The notes beneath the pieces were generated by a model that saw nothing but the letters and a program-made list of their open reading frames with translations, had not been told where the DNA came from and did not search any database. Positions 1 through 9,700 of a stretch of 64,000 nucleotides of DNA are shown in pieces (within the stretch, counting starts at the first letter, position 1; each line of letters begins with the position of its first letter). A program made the position numbers and the translations under genes. Origin of the DNA: an uncultured Porphyromonadaceae bacterium (GTDB lineage: Bacteria; Bacteroidota; Bacteroidia; Bacteroidales; Barnesiellaceae); contig UPYI01000010.1 of NCBI GenBank assembly GCA_900538555.1, forward strand, positions 1-64,000. The letters are read 5' to 3'.

Positions 1-125
1 CCCTCTTCGGGCACGGAGATATTTCCGTACGAAACGGATTCAGTGGTGAAGCAGGAGTTCAGCCCGATTGCGGCAAGGATAGCAGCACATCCGGCGAGCC
101 CGTAGGAATGAATGGATTTCATCAT
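1..125 (-). CDS. TolB-like lipoprotein, N-terminal fragment (cut by window edge)
   Basis: Only the first 41 codons lie in the window; the rest continues beyond base 1. The start is the ATG complementary to 123-125 (a second ATG follows at 120-122). The translated piece has a lipoprotein signal peptide with lipobox LNSC, followed by a VPEEG motif. Of 41 residues, 28 match the N-terminus of the TolB-like lipoprotein at 4262-5275, so the two are paralogues. Because only the signal peptide and linker are visible, the beta-propeller function is inferred from that paralogue. The upstream region is also related to that of the paralogue. Confidence 0.75.
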   Translation of the reverse strand, partial: MMKSIHSYGLAGCAAILAAIGLNSCFTTESVSYGNISVPEE

Positions 126-275
126 GTTTTTAAATCTTTATTTGTTGTTTTTCAATTGATTGTATCCTTTGGACGAATTTTTGTGACAAAATTAACGTAT
201 ATTAGTATTGTTTTTCCGGTGAAAATGATTTAGTTATATTACTATTTCGTATAGACAGAGGTGGTTTGTCCCTTC
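126..275 (-). promoter_or_regulatory. promoter region shared with the paralogue at 5276-5420
   Basis: On the minus strand this AT-rich leader holds a -7-like TAATTTTG inside ACGTTAATTTTGT at about 190-200. The same ACGTTAATTTTGT-like block, and an AT-rich TTATATTACTATTT block upstream of it, recur in front of the paralogous lipoprotein gene, so gene and promoter seem to have been duplicated together. Confidence 0.5.
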
Positions 276-320
276 AAAAAAAACGACCCCGCCACAACTG
301 ATTTGTAGCGAGGTCGTTTT
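276..320 (-). terminator. clpB rho-independent terminator
   Basis: On the minus strand the arms AACGACCTCGC and GCGGGGTCGTT pair (one mismatch) and are followed by an uninterrupted T-run. It lies 30 bp past the clpB stop codon. Confidence 0.85.
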
Positions 321-351
321 CATTAAGCCGGATATGTGCCGACAGGCGGCA

Positions 352-2940
352 TTAATTCCGGAATATCAATTCTCCGTTTTCCGTGTCGATGACAATCGGG
401 CGGCTACGGTCTACCTTTTGTGCCAGCAAGTCTTTCGACAACTGGTTCAGTACATAGCGGTGGATAACCCGTTTCACCGGACGTGCGCCGAACTCCGGAT
501 CGAATCCTTCGTGGGCGATGCGTTTCAAGGCGGAAGGTGTAACCTTCAACTCTACGCCGCTTTTCTCCAACATCTTTTCGATGCTGCGCATTTGCAGCCC
601 GACAATCTCTTCGATCTCCTGTTCGTTCAACGGCGTGAACATGATGGTTTCGTCGATACGGTTCAGGAACTCCGGACGAATGGTTTGTTTCAGCAGACCC
701 ATGACCTGTTCTTTGGTCTTTTCGATCGTTTCGAAGCGGTTTTCCGGTGTCAGCTTTTCGAAGTTTTCCCGAATCATTTGCGAACCCATGTTCGAGGTCA
801 TGATAATGATCGTATTTTTGAAGTTTACCAACCGTCCCTTGTTGTCGGTCAGTCGTCCGTCGTCGAGCACCTGCAACAGGATATTGAATATGTCGGGGTG
901 CGCTTTTTCTATTTCGTCGAACAATACGACCGAGTACGGTTTCCGGCGAATGGCTTCGGTCAGCTGACCGCCCTCTTCGTAACCGACATATCCCGGAGGC
1001 GAACCGATCAGACGGGTGACGCTGAATTTATCCTGGTATTCGCTCATGTCGATACGGGTCATCATGTTTTCATCGTCGAACAGATATTCCGCCAACGCCT
1101 TTGCCAGTTCTGTTTTACCGACACCCGTCGTACCCAAGAAGATGAACGAACCGATCGGGCGGCGCGGGTCGTTCAGACCGGCACGGCTGCGGCGTACGGC
1201 ATCCGATACGGCAGTGATGGCTTCGTCCTGACCGATTATCCGCCGGTGCAGCTCCTCTTCGAGATGCAGCAGTTTTTCCCGCTCGCTTTGCAGCATTTTG
1301 TTTACCGGAATTCCGGTCCATCGCGAAACGACATCGGCGATGTCTTCTGCATCCACTTCCTCTTTGATCATGGCTTTATCGCCCTGCATGCGGTGCAGTT
1401 CCTCCTGTATCTGCCTGATTTCGCTCTCTTTTTCCTGAATCTTTCCGTAACGCAACTCGGCTACTTTCTCGTAGTTGCCTTCGCGCTCGGCACGGTCGGC
1501 TTCGAATTTCAGATTCTCGATGTCTATTTTGTTCTGTTGAATCTTGTTCACCAGCTCTTTTTCCGATTGCCATTTGGCACGGAACTTCGTCTCTTCCTCT
1601 TTCAGGTTGGCGATCTCTTCGCTCAACTGTTTCAACTTTTCTTTATCGTTTTCGCGTTTGATCGCTTCCCGTTCGATTTCGAGTTGTTTTACCTTACGGG
1701 AGATTTCGTCCAATGCTTCGGGCTCCGAATCCACTTCGATCCGCAGTTTGGCGGCAGCCTCGTCCATCAGGTCGATGGCTTTGTCGGGCAGGAAACGGTC
1801 GGTGATGTATCGTTCCGACAATTGTACGGCGGCGATGATCGCATCGTCTTTGATCCGCACTTTGTGATGGTTCTCGTAGCGTTCTTTCAATCCCCGTAGA
1901 ATCGAAATCGTACTCATTTCGTCCGGCTCGTTCACCATGACGATCTGGAACCGGCGTTCGAGCGCCTTGTCTTTTTCGAAATACTTTTGGTATTCGTCGA
2001 GAGTGGTGGCTCCGATCGACCGCAGTTCGCCGCGGGCAAGTGCCGGTTTCAGAATATTGGCGGCATCCATGGCGCCGTCGCCTTTGCCTGCTCCCACCAG
2101 TGTGTGTATCTCGTCGATAAAGAGAATGATCTCGCCGTTCGATTGCGTCACCTCATTTACGACCGCTTTCAATCGCTCCTCGAATTCGCCTTTGTATTTT
2201 GCTCCGGCGACCAACGCACCCATATCGAGCGAGAAGATCTGTTTGCTTTTCAGATTTTCCGGAACGTCTCCGCGAACGATCCGGTGTGCCAGACCTTCGG
2301 CGATAGCCGTTTTACCGGTACCCGGTTCTCCGATCAGTATCGGGTTGTTTTTGGTGCGTCGGCTCAATATCTGCAATACACGTCTGATCTCTTCGTCACG
2401 ACCGATGACCGGATCCAGTTTCCCGTTACGGGCGCGTTCGTTCAGATTTATAGCGTATTTGCTGAGGGCATTGTATGTATCTTCCGCCGAAGCGTCGGTC
2501 ACCTTTTTCCCTTTTCTCAATTCGTCGATCGCTGCACCCAGCTCTTTTTCGGTAATGCCGGCATCTTTCATGAACGACGATACCGAACTTTTCACCAGCA
2601 ACAGTGCCATGAGCATCGATTCCAACGAAACGAACTGGTCGCCCGATTTGCTCGAATAGTCGATAGCCCGTTGCAGTACATCGTTGGATGTACGGCTCAG
2701 GTACGGCTCACCTCCGCTTACTTTGGGCAGCGATTCGATTTCGCGGTCGGCAAGCGATTTCAACAGATTCCCGTTCACACCTAATTTCTGGAATAAATAG
2801 CCGGTGAGGCTTTCACCGATTTCCAATATTCCTTTTAACAAGTGTACGGGCTCTATCGACTGTTGGTTGTGCTGCGATGTAATCTGCACAGCCTTTTGGA
2901 TAGCCTCCTGCGATTTGATGGTAAAGTTGTTAAAATTCAT
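352..2940 (-). CDS. clpB: ATP-dependent protein disaggregase ClpB
   Basis: ClpB is a cytoplasmic Hsp100 ring ATPase that pulls proteins out of aggregates together with DnaK, DnaJ and GrpE. The 862-residue length is normal for the family. In order I see a Clp N-domain (about 1-145), a first AAA+ module with Walker A GEPGTGKT near 204-211, a charged coiled-coil middle domain (about 410-530) that marks ClpB rather than ClpA or ClpC, and a second AAA+ module with Walker A GTTGVGKT near 605. The start is preceded by AAAGGAG, an unusually good ribosome-binding site for this order. A TTCGGAC...GTCCGAA inverted repeat sits 40-65 bp upstream of the start. The gene is monocistronic. No CIRCE element is visible; grpE-dnaJ lie elsewhere, at 39.4 kb. 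Confidence 0.97.
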   Translation of the reverse strand: MNFNNFTIKSQEAIQKAVQITSQHNQQSIEPVHLLKGILEIGESLTGYLFQKLGVNGNLLKSLADREIESLPKVSGGEPYLSRTSNDVLQRAIDYSSKSGDQFVSLESMLMALLLVKSSVSSFMKDAGITEKELGAAIDELRKGKKVTDASAEDTYNALSKYAINLNERARNGKLDPVIGRDEEIRRVLQILSRRTKNNPILIGEPGTGKTAIAEGLAHRIVRGDVPENLKSKQIFSLDMGALVAGAKYKGEFEERLKAVVNEVTQSNGEIILFIDEIHTLVGAGKGDGAMDAANILKPALARGELRSIGATTLDEYQKYFEKDKALERRFQIVMVNEPDEMSTISILRGLKERYENHHKVRIKDDAIIAAVQLSERYITDRFLPDKAIDLMDEAAAKLRIEVDSEPEALDEISRKVKQLEIEREAIKRENDKEKLKQLSEEIANLKEEETKFRAKWQSEKELVNKIQQNKIDIENLKFEADRAEREGNYEKVAELRYGKIQEKESEIRQIQEELHRMQGDKAMIKEEVDAEDIADVVSRWTGIPVNKMLQSEREKLLHLEEELHRRIIGQDEAITAVSDAVRRSRAGLNDPRRPIGSFIFLGTTGVGKTELAKALAEYLFDDENMMTRIDMSEYQDKFSVTRLIGSPPGYVGYEEGGQLTEAIRRKPYSVVLFDEIEKAHPDIFNILLQVLDDGRLTDNKGRLVNFKNTIIIMTSNMGSQMIRENFEKLTPENRFETIEKTKEQVMGLLKQTIRPEFLNRIDETIMFTPLNEQEIEEIVGLQMRSIEKMLEKSGVELKVTPSALKRIAHEGFDPEFGARPVKRVIHRYVLNQLSKDLLAQKVDRSRPIVIDTENGELIFRN

Positions 2941-3182
2941 ATTTTGTTCTCCTTTCTTTATTTTCTCTTACTGAAATCATGTTTCGGACGGGGGAGTGTC
3001 CGAATGACTTCCGTAGAGAGTATTGCAATCCCGATGCCAATTTGTAAAAATGACAATTAGTCTGATTATCAATGCTTTTATAAGACAAAAAGACAGGGTC
3101 CCATTTGTGGATCGGATCATTTTTCGTGTAAAATATTCACGATGACCCGATTGACGGTACTGACAAAAAGTCCGTATCGAAA
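2941..3182. other. clpB upstream region
   Basis: About 240 bp without a gene. It holds the clpB leader (minus strand) with an inverted repeat TTCGGAC/GTCCGAA at 2983-3004, which could be a leader hairpin or operator. I cannot assign a convincing -33/-7 pair. Confidence 0.4.
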
Positions 3183-3340
3183 CTGTGTCGAAATGAAGGT
3201 TCCGATGTATGTCCTTTCAGGTGCGCCGGAATGGTTAAGATGCAAGGCGTTGAGTGGAGGACAACAGAAGTTTGCTTAAAAACGACTTGCTCCCGGAATC
3301 CGATGGCAACGCAGCAGGCTGGTCGATCTGGCACACCGCT
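3183..3340 (+). repeat. dispersed terminator-linked repeat, copy B1
   Basis: Non-coding. It begins with a decayed version of the GTGTCGAAATG...CGATGNAACCCC hairpin. Then come AAGATGCAAGGCGTTGAG, AACGACTTGCTCCCGGAAT and CCGATGGCAACGCAGCAG, then TGGCACA. The same blocks in the same order occur at 49163-49325 and 57677-57840, with partial copies at 3395-3575 and 22840-22890. Confidence 0.7.
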
Positions 3341-3394
3341 CCTGTCTTCTGCAAGGAAAAAACAAAAGGGAAAGTGCTATTGTTTATTTTTGTG

Positions 3395-3575
3395 CCCCTT
3401 TTCTCGTCTCGGAATGTCAAAACTTGTGTTTCGATATGCCACCTTTTCGGATAGTCGGAGTGGCTAAGATACAAGATGTTGAGTATGTGTGGAATAGAAA
3501 TCTGCTGACGAAACGGCTTGCCCCGAATTCCGATGGCAACGTAGCCGGTTGAATGTTCTTCTGATACACTTAAAA
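3395..3575 (+). repeat. dispersed terminator-linked repeat, degenerate copy B2
   Basis: A more diverged second copy directly after B1. It has TGGCTAAGATACAAGATGTTGA near 3461-3482, split here by mutations from the consensus, and CGAATTCCGATGGCAACG near 3525. No coding potential is evident. Confidence 0.55.
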
Positions 3576-3607
3576 GGGGGGATCGAAAACTTTATTTCGT
3601 CCCCCCT
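3570..3607 (-). terminator. terminator of the 4.3-5.3 kb lipoprotein operon
   Basis: GGGGGGA-CGAAA pairs with TTTCG-TCCCCCC across a short AT loop. On the minus strand the stem is followed by TTTTAAG. It lies 58 bp beyond the stop of the gene at 3665-4258. The CGAAA inner stem is like that of the terminator family at 49163 and 62444. Confidence 0.75.
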
Positions 3608-3664
3608 GTTTAAATTGTTTGTCTTTTTCGTCCCTCCCCGGTTATTCGGGCAGAATTAGGTGTG

Positions 3665-4258
3665 TTAAAAATCGAATCCCAAACGAAATGCCCCCATGTG
3701 GGTTAAAAAACCGTAGAAATCTTCCAGTTGGTATCCGAGGCTGAGTGTAAAAGCCGAACGCCCGGCTCTCCGGAACGGAAACCGGTAGCCTAAACGTGGG
3801 TGGAAGAAAAAGCCGTGTGCGCCATCTAAGACCTCAAAATCTCCTCCGAGTTGAATCCCTATAAACGGAGTGTTTCTGGTTTGATTCGGGTTGAGCATAT
3901 TTATACGACATTCGATGAATACCGGCATAAATATGGTCTCGTAAGGACCGTTTACGTCATAGCTGGTAGATAATCCGATGCCGACTCCGGTATAAAGATA
4001 GGGGTTGAATTGATACCCGTGTGAGGTACAGAACCCTGAGATGCCGATAAAAGTATCGTCGCTGCCGGGTTCAGTTCCTATTGATGTCCCCAATTCGAAA
4101 GTACCTTTGTATCCTTTGGTAAATACTTTGGTGCTGTTCTTTTTATGAGTATCTGTTTGATAAGAGGTTATTTCTTCTCCTCCGGCGAATTGGGCGAATG
4201 CTGGATTGTTGCACCACAGCAGGGCGCATAAGCATAAAGGTATTAATCGTTTTGCCAT
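3665..4258 (-). CDS. putative outer-membrane beta-barrel protein
   Basis: A 197-residue protein starting with a cleavable signal peptide (hydrophobic core near 5-22, cleavage after AFAQ). The mature part alternates polar and aromatic residues, has many Gly, Phe and Tyr and ends with Phe (RLGFDF). These are hallmarks of small outer-membrane beta-barrels with about 8 strands. I do not recognise a named family. It begins 3 bp after the TolB-like lipoprotein gene at 4262-5275, so they are surely co-transcribed, and a terminator follows it. The pairing suggests the two act together at the outer membrane, but substrate and role are unknown. Confidence 0.7.
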   Translation of the reverse strand: MAKRLIPLCLCALLWCNNPAFAQFAGGEEITSYQTDTHKKNSTKVFTKGYKGTFELGTSIGTEPGSDDTFIGISGFCTSHGYQFNPYLYTGVGIGLSTSYDVNGPYETIFMPVFIECRINMLNPNQTRNTPFIGIQLGGDFEVLDGAHGFFFHPRLGYRFPFRRAGRSAFTLSLGYQLEDFYGFLTHMGAFRLGFDF

Positions 4259-4261
4259 TTT

Positions 4262-5275
4262 TTAAAACAATGATTTGTGAATATTAAAGTCCATTTTCCA
4301 TATGTTGTATTTTCCTTTCGGATTTCCGCGTTGCGACAGGAAGTATATACTTTTTCCGTCGGGCGACCAAACCGGCGACAGGTCGTTTCCGGGATGGTAA
4401 GTCAGTTGCGTGAACATGTTCCCGTCCGTACCGATGACAAAAATATCGGTGTTGCCGCGGCTGCTGCCGGTGCAGACGATCCATTTGCCGTCCGGCGAGA
4501 TTTTCGGGGTGGAAAAACTTTGGTCGGGACGGGAAAGCAACACCTCTTCAACACCCGTTTCGGGATTGACTTTCCATATCTCACAGATATTTTTGCTGGT
4601 GTACCGGGTGCAATAGTACGCGCCTTTCTCGTTCGGGACAGGGCAGGGATTCATACCGCGGGAGTAGCTCGATACCAAATTGTTGGCGCGATCGTATCCC
4701 CAGATGCTGTAATTCCCGTTGCCTTCGCTGCGGTGGAACAGAAGCGTGTTGCCGTCGGGTGTGAGGGTCGGGTTGTAGTCGTTTGCCGTACCGATGGTGG
4801 TGACTTGTCGAACTACCGAGCCTTGATCGGCGCTGATCATATAGATGCCGTTATGCCCGTTGCTCCATTCCGAAAAACAGAAAGTCTTCCCGTCGGGCGA
4901 CCACGACAGGTCTTGCACACGGCTACGGAAAGTCCTTTGCGTGGATATTCCGCCCGAAGTGGTCGGTTTCACCATGATGTTGTACATATTGTTTTTGTAG
5001 CAGATATAGGCGATACGTGTGCCGTCGGGCGAAACATCGATCAGCGGATTGATCCACCATTTGACGCTGGTGCCGTTGCCGGTAGTTAAGACTTGAACAT
5101 TGGGGGTGATTACACCATCGTTTTCTTCGGTAATTCTCTCGAATTTGATACCACCTTCTTCGGGAACAAAAATACTGCTGTATGATACGGTTGCGATTGT
5201 GGAGCAGGAGTTCAGCCCGATGGCTATGAGCAGGGTGGCAATCCCGGCGAGGCAATAGGAATGGATAATTTTCAT
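4262..5275 (-). CDS. TolB-like beta-propeller lipoprotein (PD40 repeats)
   Basis: A 337-residue lipoprotein with lipobox LNSC at about 21-24. It carries at least five PD40/TolB-type propeller blades marked by SPDGT, SPDGK, TPDGN, SPDGK and SPDGK followed by hydrophobic beta-strands. Such propellers usually serve as protein-interaction platforms or as the N-terminal domain of DPP-IV-like peptidases. Here there is no room for a peptidase domain, so it is a stand-alone propeller, probably lipid-anchored in the outer membrane. It is the first gene of a two-gene operon with the beta-barrel at 3665-4258. A paralogue is cut by the window start, with clpB between them. Confidence 0.8.
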   Translation of the reverse strand: MKIIHSYCLAGIATLLIAIGLNSCSTIATVSYSSIFVPEEGGIKFERITEENDGVITPNVQVLTTGNGTSVKWWINPLIDVSPDGTRIAYICYKNNMYNIMVKPTTSGGISTQRTFRSRVQDLSWSPDGKTFCFSEWSNGHNGIYMISADQGSVVRQVTTIGTANDYNPTLTPDGNTLLFHRSEGNGNYSIWGYDRANNLVSSYSRGMNPCPVPNEKGAYYCTRYTSKNICEIWKVNPETGVEEVLLSRPDQSFSTPKISPDGKWIVCTGSSRGNTDIFVIGTDGNMFTQLTYHPGNDLSPVWSPDGKSIYFLSQRGNPKGKYNIWKMDFNIHKSLF

Positions 5276-5589
5276 AATAGATAATTTTTAGTTATAAAAG
5301 TGTTTTTTATTTGTATTGATGCCCTATGAATAGGAGTTTGAATTTTTCAACAAAATTAACGTGTTATGCAATTGCTTTTTTCGATTTATTCATTTTATTA
5401 TATTACTATTTTTTATAGATTGAGGAAGTCTGTTCCGTCAAAAAAAGGTTACATTGGAAACTTGTAAAAAAAGTAAGTTCCGATGTACTTCTTTTAAGTC
5501 GTCTTAAAACAATTAATTTGTAATGTATTGAAAATGAAGTTGATGTAATTGTGGTATACCGCCTTCGACCTATCGAAGCCGTTTGTGCT
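5276..5589 (-). promoter_or_regulatory. promoter region of the TolB-like operon
   Basis: AT-rich, no gene. On the minus strand AACGTTAATTTTGTTG near 5350-5365 supplies a -7-like TAATTTTG. The block and the distal TTATATTACTATTT are conserved with 126-275 upstream of the paralogue. I see nothing else in the 314 bp. Confidence 0.5.
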
Positions 5590-6435
5590 TCACCTCTTCG
5601 AAGGGATAGGTGTGGTTGCTGCCGGTCGGGGTACGGAATCGCGATTCTCTTCCGGCAACAGCAGAGAATCGGGGATTAAGAAGAAAGGCAGTGTGTCTGT
5701 TGCGTGGTCGGTCTTGACTCTGTGCCGCGCTTTTTCCCGGGCGAGGATCGTATCTCTTTCCAATATGTCCCGGGCGGAATTTTCCTCCGGGCGATCCGTC
5801 AGTTTCGATTGAGCCGAAGCCAACGCTTCCCGACGGGCGTCAGTCTCTTCTTTGGTCAGCAGGTCTTGGTCGGCACCGAATGTTTCGTAAAGTACTTTCC
5901 GGGTTTTGGCATCCCGTCTACGGCGTTGGTAGGCGTAGTACAGTTCCAACAGGTCGAGATTGCCACGGAAGACAACCCCTGCACTGACAGGGCTGCCGGT
6001 AGAAAATCGGGAGGTATCCCACAGGATGGAGGGTTCGTACTTCTGCGAGATAGAGCCGTGATACAGGTTCCGGTAAAAATTGTTCATATAGATGGCTATC
6101 CGCATATCCGTTTCCCGGAAGATCGTATCTTTCGCCAAATGCAGAAGCATGACGCGCAACATGAATTCCGATGGGTCCTTGGGCGGATTTACCAGCGGAT
6201 TGATTGATTTCCCGAACTGGGGCGAGACAATGAATTCTTTTAACTTGGACGACTCGGGTTGCCGGAATGGTGTTTTTGCCGGAAAAGTCTGTTCGCCGGG
6301 AAATACGATTTCAAACCCTTGGTCTAAGGCTTGGGTGGAAAATTTCCTCTCTTCCGGCGGTTTCTGCCCCCATACCATATCGGTAATGAGGAGCAGGATC
6401 GAAACAGATAATATGTACTTGCAAAGCGGAGACAA
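5590..6435 (-). CDS. secreted hypothetical protein
   Basis: A protein of about 281 residues that I do not recognise. It starts with a signal peptide (YILSVSILLLITDMVWG, cleaved before QKPPEERK). The middle is globular, with a motif-rich stretch on either side of LYHGSISQKYEPSILWD. The C-terminal 100 residues are charged and proline-rich and probably disordered. The assigned start is TTG at 6433-6435; no in-frame ATG precedes the signal peptide, so the exact start is uncertain. It is divergent from the large surface protein at 6782 and lies upstream of the TolB-like operon, but 314 bp away with a separate promoter. Location is probably periplasm or outer membrane; function unknown. Confidence 0.65.
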   Translation of the reverse strand: MSPLCKYILSVSILLLITDMVWGQKPPEERKFSTQALDQGFEIVFPGEQTFPAKTPFRQPESSKLKEFIVSPQFGKSINPLVNPPKDPSEFMLRVMLLHLAKDTIFRETDMRIAIYMNNFYRNLYHGSISQKYEPSILWDTSRFSTGSPVSAGVVFRGNLDLLELYYAYQRRRRDAKTRKVLYETFGADQDLLTKEETDARREALASAQSKLTDRPEENSARDILERDTILAREKARHRVKTDHATDTLPFFLIPDSLLLPEENRDSVPRPAATTPIPSKR

Positions 6436-6781
6436 TGCCGATATAATATTTTAAACTTTGGGCTCTATACCCGGATGCCGTTTATCCTACACAAAAATAA
6501 AGGTTTATTTTCAGAATCTTTCTGTCGCGAATCCTAATAAAACCTAAACAATTGTATCCGATAATTTATAGAATAGGACAATTCGACGAAAAGATCTGCT
6601 TATATAATATAATTATAAACCGTTGTATTGGTGTTAAATATTGTAAAACTGTTGCAACGGGTTATTATTTTGTAAGAATTTTAATAAATTTGTTATACTT
6701 ATATTTAGTATGGAAGAGAGTAATGGGTTTTTACTCTTCCGTACTGAAAAAATAACCCAAAAACCCCCTCAAAAAATTTTC
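6436..6781. promoter_or_regulatory. divergent promoter region
   Basis: An AT-rich 346 bp spacer between two divergent genes. For the plus-strand gene, TTTGTTATACTTATATTTAG near 6689-6709 resembles a promoter and is followed by about 70 nt of leader. On the minus strand TTATTTTTGTG near 6490-6500 is a candidate -7. Nothing else is recognisable. Confidence 0.4.
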
Positions 6782-9700
6782 ATGAAAAAATTTAACTCTA
6801 CACTCGTCAGAACTGCGATGTCGGTACTGGCGGTGCTGTCGCTGTGCATGGCTCAGGCGGCAACGCCTTTGGGCAGAGGTACGGATCAGGAAGTGAAGCC
6901 GTTGGCGGCAGAAAGTTCTGTATCGGCTGTTACTGTCGGCAAACAGATGCCGAAGCCTATGATGAAAACACAGGGGCGGCAAACGGGATCGCTGGCACAC
7001 CGGACTGCCAAGACTTCGGTGCAGACTCCGCGATCGGTCGCTTCTTTATTGGACGCTCCGGGCTTCCCGAAAATTTACGGTTGTGTGTTGTATGCCAATT
7101 CGTGGACTTCCGCGAATTCGCCGGTAGGTATCTATTCGATTTCGGGCGACGGGGTCGAACTTGTATCGGCTGGTCCGAACGCCCAGTATGGTGGAACGCT
7201 TGTCGGTGACAGGTATTATTGTACGAACATGCGCGAAATAATGGGTTCGGCATACGTGCGTGTCAGCGCGTATAATACGACTACGTGGGAGCAAGTGTCG
7301 ATAAACTCCGGTTCGGTGTCGAATGCAGCGGTCGATGTCGCTTACGATCCGGTTACCAAGAAAACCTACGGCTGTTTCCAGAAAGAAAACGGTTCGGGTT
7401 ACATGCTGGGCACGATCGACTATTCGACTTTGGTGACTACCCGGATCTGCGATACCGACGATGCGTGGTGCGCTTTTGCGGTCGATACCGACGGTACGTT
7501 GTACGGCATCGCCAAAGAGTTGTCGGGTACGGCAGATAATCCGGTGACCGTATCGAGTTCGTTGTATAAAATCAATAAGACGAACGGGGCAAAGCAACTG
7601 ATCGGTGTTACCGGTTGCCTGCCGTATTACATATCGTCGGCTTGCATCGACCCCAAGTCGGGCAGAATGTTCTGGACGGTCAGCCCCAATGATGAAACGG
7701 GTGCACTTTACGAAGTGAATAAAACGACCGGTGCGGCAACGCTGCTCAAAACATTTGCCGATGGTGAAGAAGTGACCGGGCTGTTTATTCTCGTGCCGGA
7801 AGCGGAGGATAAAGCTCCGGCAGCTTGTTCCGATATCGAAGCCGATTTCCCGAAAGGGGCATTCTCGGGTACGGTCTCCTTTACCGTCCCTTCGACTTTG
7901 TTCGACGATACGCCTGCATCGGGCAGACTGACTTACAAGGTCGTTTCATCGGGCGAAACATTGGCTACCGGCGAAACGAGCTATGGTGCGCGGGTATCGG
8001 CGAATGTAAAGGTATCGGCAGCGGGCAATTATAATTTCGACGTATCGGTGTCGAACGAAGCGGGCGATAGCCCTGTTCGCGGAATTTCGGTGTTTGTCGG
8101 AAACGGAACGCCTGCACTGACTACGGTAACGGCAACGTATGCCGACGGAAAATTCAATGTACAGTGGACTCCGGTTACGGAATCGGCAGACGGCGGATAT
8201 ATCGACCCGGAGAAAGTGACCTATCGGCTGACGCGTTATCCGAGCCGGGCGGTCGTGGCTTCGGCTATGAAAGAAACAACGTTCGAAGATGTTGTTTCCG
8301 AACCCGATCTCCTCACCGCTTTTTATTATACGGTAGAAGCCGATTGCAACGGATTGCAGTCGGGAGCGGCTACCTCCAATACCGTATGGCTCGGTTCGAT
8401 ACATCCCCCTTATGAACAGCATTTCAACGACGAATCGGTGTTGGACAACTATACGATACTCAATGCGAACGGCGACGAACGGACGTGGGGTTTCTACCAA
8501 GGCGAGATGCGTATCTATCACAATAAAAATATGGCGATGGACGATTGGTTGATCACGCCGGCGGTAAGACTGGAAGAGGGTAGAGCTTACGAACTCTCTA
8601 TCGGTGTACGGGCACAAAGCGCATCGTGGTCGGAACGCTTCGAAGTGAAGTTCGGCGAAACACCTACGGCGGAAGCCATGACCTCGGTAGTGATCGAACC
8701 TACGTTGGTCAATTCCACGACGCTTACCGTTTATAACGGGTATGTCGTACCTCCCCATAGCGGCAAGTTCTACATCGGTATTCACGGGTGCAGCGATGCG
8801 GATACTTATTATCTGTATGTGGACGATCTGATGATTGCAGCCGCTTCTTCTGCTGCCGGACCCGATCAGCCTACCGGTCTGACCGTCGTTCCCGATCCCA
8901 ATGGCGCGTACCGGGCTACCGTTTCGGTGAATGCCCCGACAGCCGATTTGGGTGGTAATCCTCTGACTGCTATCGACCGGCTCGAACTGCTTCGTGACGA
9001 TATGCTGATCAAGACATTCTATTCGCCGGAGCCCGGAGCGCGCCTTACTTATGGCGACGAAGTGGGTACGGAAGGAGAACATACCTATACAGCCGTGGCG
9101 TACACTACGTTCGGGAAAGGACGGGCAACTTCCGTTTCGGCATTTATCGGAGTCAATCCGCCTGCTGCTCCTTCGGGCGTGTCGATCGAAGAGACGGAAA
9201 ACCTCGGTGAGGTGAAAATCTCCTGGGATGCCGTGGCTACCGATGCGAACGGATACCCCTTGAATTCCGATCTGGTGACTTATACGATCTACCAGTTGCA
9301 AGCCGAAACCTATGTCGTGCTGTATGACGACATCGTCGGTACGTCGCACACATTCCGGGCAATCGATGCCGATACGCAGAACTTCGTTCACTATTACGTA
9401 TCGTCGCAGACACGAGGCGGCATCTCTGCTATCGTGCCTACCGATCTCATTCCGGTCGGCAAACCGCATTCACTGCCGTTTGTCGAGTCGTTCCCCAATG
9501 CCGATACCGAAACGATCATGGCGATCGGCGAAGAGGGCACTGCCACATGGAGTCTCTTTAAAGATGAGAATAATCTGGGTATCGTTTCGCAAGACGGTAA
9601 CAACGGCTTTGTGGGCTCCCGTTCGCCCGAAATCGGTGCGTTTACATCGCTTTATACCGGGAAGATCCTGATCGACGGGAATACGCCGAAACCGGGTGTG

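Noticed and set aside
334..1899. 521-codon plus-strand ORF opposite clpB
   Set aside because: Shadow of clpB codon bias; no family resemblance.
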